A DNA stretch of 64,000 nucleotides, from NCBI GenBank assembly GCA_020466095.1, contig CM035807.1, positions 28,093,535 through 28,157,534 on the forward strand, given 5' to 3'. Below, in pieces: positions 57,590 to 64,000 of this stretch. The translations under genes were made by a program, and so were the position numbers. The DNA is from Chlorops oryzae. Its lineage: Eukaryota > Arthropoda > Insecta > Diptera > Chloropidae. Under the pieces are notes generated by a model. The model was given only the letters and a program-made list of their open reading frames with translations, ran no database searches and was not told where the DNA came from. The number at the start of each line of letters is the position of its first letter. The stretch's first letter is position 1.

Positions 57590-58125
57590 GGTGTTATAGT
57601 CAGGCAGCATAATACCTGACACAGATAAAGTGTTAGAGTAGAGGCATTAAGACAGCGATCATAAGGACAAAGTGTTCGGGAGATTTTCAAGACAAAAATG
57701 CCCTCATTTTACAAATTTTCCTTTATGAAAACCGCCTTTTTGTCACGCCCGCTCTTGAAAGTTTCGGAAAGTTCATCGAAAGCTGTAACATTAGCTCAAA
57801 TTCCAAATTTAATTTAAAGACATATCTCGAAAATTTCGGAGATCCAAGCACTGTAGGTACCCCTTATAATGGAACGATCGTGTCCATTCACGAAATTGTT
57901 CTTTTTCATATCCACACGAACACGCATACCAAATTTCGTCAAAAAATAGTCCAACTCCTTCGATTAGAAAGCTTTATGCAGGCAGACCAACGAACAGACA
58001 GACAGACAGAGGGACAGACAGAAAGACAGAGGGACAGGCAGACAGACAGACACACAGTCAGACAGGCAAACAGACAGACAGACACACAGACAGACAGCCA
58101 CACAGGCAGACAGACACACCCGAGC
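57590..58125 (+). mobile_element. DINE/mini-me-like repeat with (GACA)n core
   Basis: It begins after AAAACAAGTAAGGG and carries CACTGTAGGTACCCC and CGATCGTGTCCATTC, recognisable counterparts of motifs at 50.87-50.92 kb. It ends in an irregular (CAGA)n/(GACA)n microsatellite at about 57985-58118. The 86-codon frame across the microsatellite is not a gene. Confidence 0.55.
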
Positions 58126-58201
58126 CGGAAATGTTCATAAAGGACAAGTTCATTAATTTTTTCATCAAGGATATCAAGGGAGAAAATTGAGTACTGCTCA
58201 A

Positions 58202-59308
58202 ATCAATGGCATTGTCATCGAGTGAAGGTGTTATTCGTCGCAATCTGGGTTGGCATTCGACAAGAATTTTTGGAACTTGTATGTAGTCTACGTCGAAAAC
58301 TGTAAAATACTTTTCTACATGTCGAAAACCTGGATCATGTCGAAAACTCTTAATCGTCCAAGAATTTAAAGAACGACTCATTATATCGTTCTTTCTCCCC
58401 TCAAGTATTGAATCTATCGACATACACGTTCTCCAGCTTGTGTATTCCAAAAATACACAGAAATGAAGTATGAATTCATGTTCGTCATGTAAACAATCAA
58501 TTTATTTTATAGCGGCCTTAACACGTTCATGTTTGTCTGCAAGCATTGCATCATGCAGAGAAATTTCAAAAACTATTAATTTCTTAGCGTTTCTGCATGT
58601 CATACATGCATTTTGTGCATTTATACGGTCATTTTTTTCATCACGTCCCGAATGACTGCAAGTAAACGTGATCGTGTAAAGGCTGCTTATGACACTCGCA
58701 TCATGCAAAGAATGCGAAAAAGTATGAGCATGCAAACCATTTAAGCCAGAGAAGGAAGAGAGAGAGAGAGGAGAGAGAGAAGAGGGAAGAAAGAGAAGAG
58801 AGGAGAGAGAATGGAGGAGAGAGAGGAGAAGAAGAGCAGAGAAATATAAGAAAGGAATTGGAAAATTAGGAATTTACGCTCAAATGACGAAATAATAGAG
58901 GAAGAGTTTGATGACAACGAAAATAAGTGATGACAAGGCTCAGCTCTTTGAATGAATAAAATTCATAGTCATCTTATAAAAGTTACATTTTTTTAAACAT
59001 AAATGACTAAAATAAATGATAAATGACCAAAAACAAAATTAAAATTATATATTTTTCACACAAAATCTTTGTTTTTATTGCAATTGATGCAGGTAAATTT
59101 TTACGAGTTTTCGACACTTTTTTGTAGTCTACTCCAATTTGGTTCGGTAGTCTACCGTAGGTATTCGACATGTCGAAAATGTCGACAACTCGACAGAGTA
59201 TTCGACATGCAAACCCAGGTCGCAATACTAATGGCAATGTAATCGAAAGAATATGGTATTCATCGTAATTTCAATGGCATTGTCAACGATAGAGGATGTT
59301 ATAACATT
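58202..59308. repeat. 42-44-bp tandem repeat split by a hAT MITE
   Basis: Three degenerate units starting CAATGGCATTGTCAT or similar lie at 58202-58244, 59227-59269 and 59270-59308. The hAT MITE is inserted after the first unit. Confidence 0.6.
58245..59218. mobile_element. 974-bp hAT-type element, 8-bp target duplication
   Basis: GTCGCAAT flanks both sides (58237-58244 and 59219-59226). The ends CTGGGTTGGCATTCGAC and, at the right, GTATTCGACATGCAAACCCAG are imperfect inverted repeats. Subterminal repeats of GTCGAAAA and TGTCGAC occur near both ends. A GA-rich microsatellite lies at 58752-58850. No transposase was found. Confidence 0.8.
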
Positions 59309-60325
59309 TTCTCTATCCTTGCGTTTGTTCTTGCTTAGTTATCTGTAATAAAATAATCGATAACATTCGATAGAATATATGAATTAAACAATATTGCGCT
59401 TTAATGTATTTGAAATACATCATTTTAGTGAAGAATTAATCCGCTTGCACAGCTTATACAAAATAAATTTTTGCTGCGGACAAGAGGAATGTAGCAAATC
59501 GATTTAAACCACATTTTTTTTTTTTTTCTATTGACCATGAATATTATAAAGCAAATAAATACCTTGTATGTCGGTGAAAATATAAAAAAATAAAAAAATT
59601 CAATTCGATAGTCTATTCTATTCGACAACACTAACCCGATTACAAATGGAAAACAATTAAGCTTCTTGAAGTAACGAATAATTCAATTTATCTAATCAAA
59701 AACAAGTAACTAAAAAGAAATGAATCCTCTTCAGCAGGAGAACATAAAAAATTCGCAGCAAATTAATACCAAAGTTCATGACTTAACCAAAGTTTTCTTC
59801 GCACTCCAACTCATTGCCTCGCATCCTAGATCTATTTTCGTGACCCTCTACAATATTTATACCCAACTTTGAACATAAAATTCTTATAATCAAAGGGAAT
59901 ATCTAATTTATTGTTGATTTTTTAAAAATCCCTTTCTCGAATTCCTATAGAACAAAAGATTCAGACTGCTTTTATCAACCGCAAAACCAATATAACTTTC
60001 GGTATAATAAAAAAAAAATAAACATTTAACGAAACAAATAACTGCTTATGCCAAAAAACTTTTACACAATTTTCTAAAAATCTGTGACAAAACAAATCTC
60101 TCAGAATCCGGAAATCATATTTAAACATTTTTCTACTTCTTTATAAATTGCTATTAATGAAAGCAGCTTTAACATAAAATATTATTCTTGAATCCGGCTT
60201 CCTTCTCGAAAATTCTTCACTTATAAAAAAAAAAAAATGTAAATACTTTTAAAAAAAATTCCTTAAAATAATAATTTTCTATGAATGCTTTTATTCGAGG
60301 CGTGCAGAGTTTGGGGATTATTACT
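59309..60325. other. AT-rich intergenic DNA
   Basis: Nothing was recognised. Confidence 0.5.
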
Positions 60326-60397
60326 TTAAGGGGATGGTATATAGTCTTCAAAAAAGTCTGGGTCAGTTTTATTTTTTTTATTTTTTTTATACCCAGC

Positions 60398-60768
60398 GTA
60401 AGCGGGGTATATTAGTTTTGTGCGAATCTTGTAACAGGGAGAACTAAGCTCCGGAGATATAGACAAATATATATAGAAATGATCAGGATCAAAAACTGAA
60501 TCGATTTAGACATGTACGTCTGTCCGTCCGTCCGTCCGTCCGTGGTCGGATCTCCTTCGAAACGGCTGGACCAATCAAGTCGAAATTTGGCACATAGGTA
60601 TATCGGGATCCGAGTATGAACCTAAGTAAAAATGGGAGACATCCGCCCACTGACACGCCCACAAATGAATATAATGTGTTTTCAGTAAAATGCTTGTAAC
60701 TTGCGAACCACTCAACACATTCCATTGATATTTGGTGTATAAAAATATGATACGCTGGGTATAAAAAT
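60398..60768 (+). mobile_element. DINE/mini-me-like repeat with (GTCC)n core
   Basis: It starts TATACCCAGCGTAAGC and ends with the inverted TACGCTGGGTATA. A (GTCC)n run lies at about 60516-60541. Conserved phrases such as AAGTCGAAATTTGGCACAT follow the microsatellite, as in dipteran mini-me/DINE repeats. Imperfect inverted words (AAGGGGATGGTATATAG at about 60329 and CTATACCTTACCCCTT at about 60788) suggest that it sits inside an older element. Confidence 0.6.
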
Positions 60769-60819
60769 GCCTTTTTCGGCTTTAAAACTATACCTTACCC
60801 CTTTGAGGGCCGTCGAAAG

Positions 60820-61930
60820 GGGTATGATGGTAATGGAGTTTACCATACATGGGACTCAAGTGTGTATGGAATATCATACGTGGTAATACTCAATCTACGT
60901 TAAATGTACACAGGTGTAATAAGAAGCATTGCAGTCAACAGTCAACACTGCACTGTGCGATCTGACAGTGGACAGTGACAGTGAATACACAAATAAGAAG
61001 AAAATCATTTTGTCATAAGAAAAAGAGTAGTGTAGACATCACTGGACGAGGCGATTAAAGGCCCATTTCAAATGCTCCGAAAGCTTCACGAAAATCTGAA
61101 ATTTTTCGAACTTGTCTCGAGCTCGCGCAACGAGTTGCACCGTAGATTGCGCCAGGTGATTGTATGCACAAACACCCACAAACACCCCATTCCCTACATG
61201 TGAGACTCACGTTTCGCCGTCCCTGTCCCCTTAAGCAAAGAGTACCTATAAAATTAGTTTTAAGTTGCTTAACGGAACACAAAAGCTAATGGAAAATGAT
61301 TATGTTTTCCCTTTGAAATTGAATAATCCTTAAATCTAATAGCTATGCTCGGGGCAATGCAGTCCATTTAAATGGAGACTCGAAGAGAAAATTTCCGCCC
61401 TTAGAAATGAAATGTGGGGTGGAGATTATAAAGTTCAAGAAAGCCGCAGCAAGTTGGAGAGGATTTAAGAACTTTTCTTACGAATTGCATTATTTTTGCA
61501 TTCGCTAACAGCTCGGCATAGCAAGCCTGATGGAGATTTAAAAAAAAAAAATTTGCTTGTTCTTATAACTCGGTTTTCGTTATAATGATGCTCGTTAGTT
61601 CGTTGGAAGAGTTCCGAGAGTTCCGAGAGTTCGATGTGGAACTTCCACCTAACATGAAGGGAGAACTTATTGAATACAATCAACATTTGCTTAAAGCCAC
61701 AACAAATTGAATATAATATGAATAAAAGTACGATAGTAAAATTTAAAATGTCTCCTTTCCGGGCATATGCTGAATTTTTTACTCAGCAAGATACATTAAA
61801 GGAGATTCTTCCTAAGTTGGCTGAATTCAAGAAATTGAAGTGAATTTGATGCTATGAAATTTTAGGAAAATTAGTATAGGGCAATTACATTTAGTCACAC
61901 CTGTCACAACCACTATTTTTTTTAAGTTTT
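60820..61930. other. Intergenic DNA
   Basis: No gene or bounded element was recognised. Confidence 0.45.
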
Positions 61931-61938
61931 AGCTCATA

Positions 61939-62341
61939 CAGTAGTTTCGGTATATAAGAAAGTCGATTTTGCCAAGAAATTTGATTCTTATATCCGGTTT
62001 TTTCTTATATAAGAACCCGTTTATAAGAAAATTCTTTCTTATAAAACAAAAAACAACCGTTTATAAGAAAATTTTTTCTTATATCAACTATCGATATTTG
62101 AAAATAGGGGTGTTAAATTTTTGTTAAAAACCATGTTTCTTATACAAAAAATTTTGCCATACAAAAAGAGTTTTTGGTTTTGTTTAACAGTTTCTTAAAA
62201 TCGGGTTTTTCTTATATACGAGTTTCTTATACACAAACAATTTTGTACAGAGCTTAATATAAATGGACTTGGTGCACTGAGATTCCTTTCTTAAAAGCGG
62301 GTTTTTCTTATATACGCGTTTCTTATATAGCGAAACTACTG
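61939..62341. mobile_element. Pogo/mariner-like MITE, TA duplication
   Basis: The ends CAGTAGTTTCG and CGAAACTACTG are perfect inverted repeats with TA on both sides (61937-61938 and 62342-62343). CAGTA... ends and a TA target are typical of the pogo branch of Tc1/mariner. The interior is filled with TATAAGAAA/TTTCTTATA words in both orientations. Confidence 0.8.
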
Positions 62342-62445
62342 TAATATTTAAAACAAGCAGAATGTGATTCTCAATGATTTATAATTATGAAAAGTTTTAA
62401 AACTTATCAGAATGGCTGTGACGGGTGTGACCTTTATATACTTTC

Positions 62446-62528
62446 CAGATGTACCTACAACGAGATCTCGGGATTTCAGAACAAAATTCAAATCGCCTGG
62501 ATTTCATTGTACGTCTGGAAAGCATATT
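62446..62528. repeat. Short inverted-repeat element of the 23.3-kb family
   Basis: It shares ATCTCGGGATTTCAGAAC and AAATCGCCTGGATTTCA with 23333-23472. Its ends are CTTTCCAGATGTAC and GTACGTCTGGAAAG. The following foldback element inserted at its right edge. Confidence 0.6.
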
Positions 62529-62533
62529 AGGAC

Positions 62534-63776
62534 CAGGGATCGGCAGTAATAATATTTTCAGCAATATTATCGGTACTAATTGCGGATTGGCCAAAAATTT
62601 TTATTCTTTTATTCTTGATTATTGAATAAAAAGAAATCACAAATTGCAAAAATAAAATTTCTGAATAATGAAAAATTGATATTTCAAAGTGAAAAAATTC
62701 GGATTGAAACTATGAAAATACTTATAAAATGAAAAATTGCGATTGCTTGAAAAATCGAAATTTTAGATAAAAGGATTATGAATTGATTGAGTAATGAATA
62801 ATCAGACTTTTTGTATTACGGATTATTCAGGAAATCAATATTCATACTCCCAAGATTATGGATTATTTGAATATTCAATATTCATATTCCCAGGATTATG
62901 GATTATTTCAATAATCAATATTCATATTCCCAAGATTATGGATTATTTGAATATTCAATATTCATATTCCCAGGATTATGGATTATTTGAATAAAAGTCG
63001 AGATATCCCATTGGAAATTGGTACGGAAATAATCAGCGGCTCCAGTAGATCCGATTGACACGTTTTTTGTACCCGACATAGTTAGTGTCGAGGGTATATT
63101 GCGTTGCGTGTGGTTGTGTATTACAGACAGCACCAGTCGCAATATACCCTCGACACAAACTATGTCGGGTATAAAAAACGTGTCAATCGGATCTACTGGA
63201 GCCGCTGATTATTTCCGTACCAATTTCCAATGGGATATCTCGACTTTTATTCAAATAATCCATAATCCTGGGAATATGAATATTGAATATTCAAATAATC
63301 CATAATCTTGGGAATATGAATATTGATTATTGAAATAATCCATAATCCTGGGAATATGAATATTGAATATTCAAATAATCCATAATCTTGGGAATATGAA
63401 TATTGATTATTGAAATAATCCATAATCTTGGGAATATGAATATTGATTATTCAAATAATCCATAATCTTGGGAGTATGAATATTGATTTCCTGAATAATC
63501 CGTAATACAAAAAGTCTGATTATTCATTACTCAATCAATTCATAATCCTTTTATCTAAAATTTCGATTTTTCAAGCAATCGCAATTTTTCTTTTTATAAG
63601 TATTTTCATAGTTTCAATCCGAATTTTTTCACTTTGAAATATAAATTTTTCATTATTCAGAAATTTTATTTTTGCAATTTGTGATTTCTTTTTATTCAAT
63701 AATCAAGAATAATGAAGTATGGAAAAATTTATAATCAAAAAATCAAAACTCAAAATTTTTTTTTTGCCGATCCCTG
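62534..63776. mobile_element. 1.24-kb hAT foldback element with 40-bp arrays
   Basis: The ends CAGGGATCGGCA and TGCCGATCCCTG are perfect inverted repeats with ATTAGGAC on both sides (62526-62533 and 63777-63784), as expected for hAT. The whole element is one giant inverted repeat. The left arm carries about four and the right arm about six tandem 40-bp units (TATTCCCAAGATTATGG), alternating CAAG/CAGG variants. The centre (about 63070-63172) consists of two inverted copies of CGCAATATACCCTCGACAC followed by a TATGTCGGGTATA-like word, the same terminus as at 52860-52911. No protein is encoded. Confidence 0.9.
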
Positions 63777-63784
63777 ATTAGGAC

Positions 63785-64000
63785 CAATTTAGCGAGATTT
63801 TGAACATCAGCTTACGGGATTTCAATAAATTCGACTTATCCAATAATAAGCTATACCGAGGTTCGTTCTAATAAGAGGGAAGATACATACATACATAAGT
63901 GCACGTAGAAATTTTTTAAAAATAGTTTTATTTTTTTAATTATAAGTATAGGAATCTACTACGCTCTCCGAAAAACTGCCCACCAAAGTCTTTCTGATAA
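63785..64000. other. Window end, nothing recognised
   Basis: AT-rich sequence without a recognisable feature. Confidence 0.5.

Noticed and set aside
57880..58140. 86-codon frame rich in Thr/Asp/Arg/Gln
   Set aside because: It is a translation of an irregular GACA/CAGA microsatellite.
62835..63480. CRISPR-like spaced repeats of about 40 bp
   Set aside because: The units are contiguous and vary gradually, there are no unique spacers, and the array is mirrored inside a hAT foldback element in an animal genome.

Overview
The window looks like a piece of a higher-fly (schizophoran Diptera; possibly tephritid-like, which is inference) genome. It is AT-rich, has short introns with GTAAGT-type donors in compact genes, and carries three genes typical of flies inside a dense bed of transposable elements. 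No bacterial operons, CRISPR arrays or free-standing tRNA/rRNA genes were seen.

Layout. 1-2.3 kb: upstream DNA with one inverted-repeat element and a 15-bp minisatellite. 2.3-3.9 kb (+): a four-coding-exon FAM20B-type glycosaminoglycan xylosylkinase. 5.0-8.1 kb (-): a six-exon Rrp6/EXOSC10 nuclear exosome ribonuclease, convergent with the kinase. 8.3-21.5 kb: nested and duplicated DNA transposons (Harbinger-like elements with TAA/TTA target duplications, hAT elements with 8-bp duplications), a tRNA-derived SINE and a Jockey-type LINE pseudogene. Several insertions have a matching empty copy in the same window, so their ends and target duplications can be read directly. 23.5-25.1 kb: a complete-ended, decayed hAT element with a second transposon inside its transposase remnant.

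27.7-48.1 kb (-): one gene for a FAAH2-type amidase, split by a roughly 19-kb intron. Its membrane-anchor exon lies at 47.94-48.11 kb and its catalytic exon at 27.74-29.01 kb. The intron holds three blocks (about 28.85-34.37, 37.7-40.56 and 42.16-44.56 kb) whose stuttering homopolymer texture suggests uncorrected sequence; the first block corrupts the 5' part of the catalytic exon. 50,172-50,271 is a 100-N scaffold gap.

50.3-64 kb: repeats with no host gene recognised: GTCC/GACA-bearing DINE/mini-me-like elements, a 1.75-kb inverted-repeat element with internal 150-170-bp tandem units, a 5'-truncated RNase H-bearing LINE with a 14-bp target duplication, two more hAT elements, a pogo-like element and a 1.24-kb hAT foldback element built from 40-bp repeats.

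How things fit together. The three host genes have unrelated jobs (proteoglycan linker phosphorylation in the Golgi, nuclear RNA decay, lipid amide hydrolysis). The strongest biological signal is in the mobile DNA: two SINEs with different tRNA-like heads share a 3' end with the LINE at 54.2 kb, the expected picture of SINEs using that LINE's machinery.
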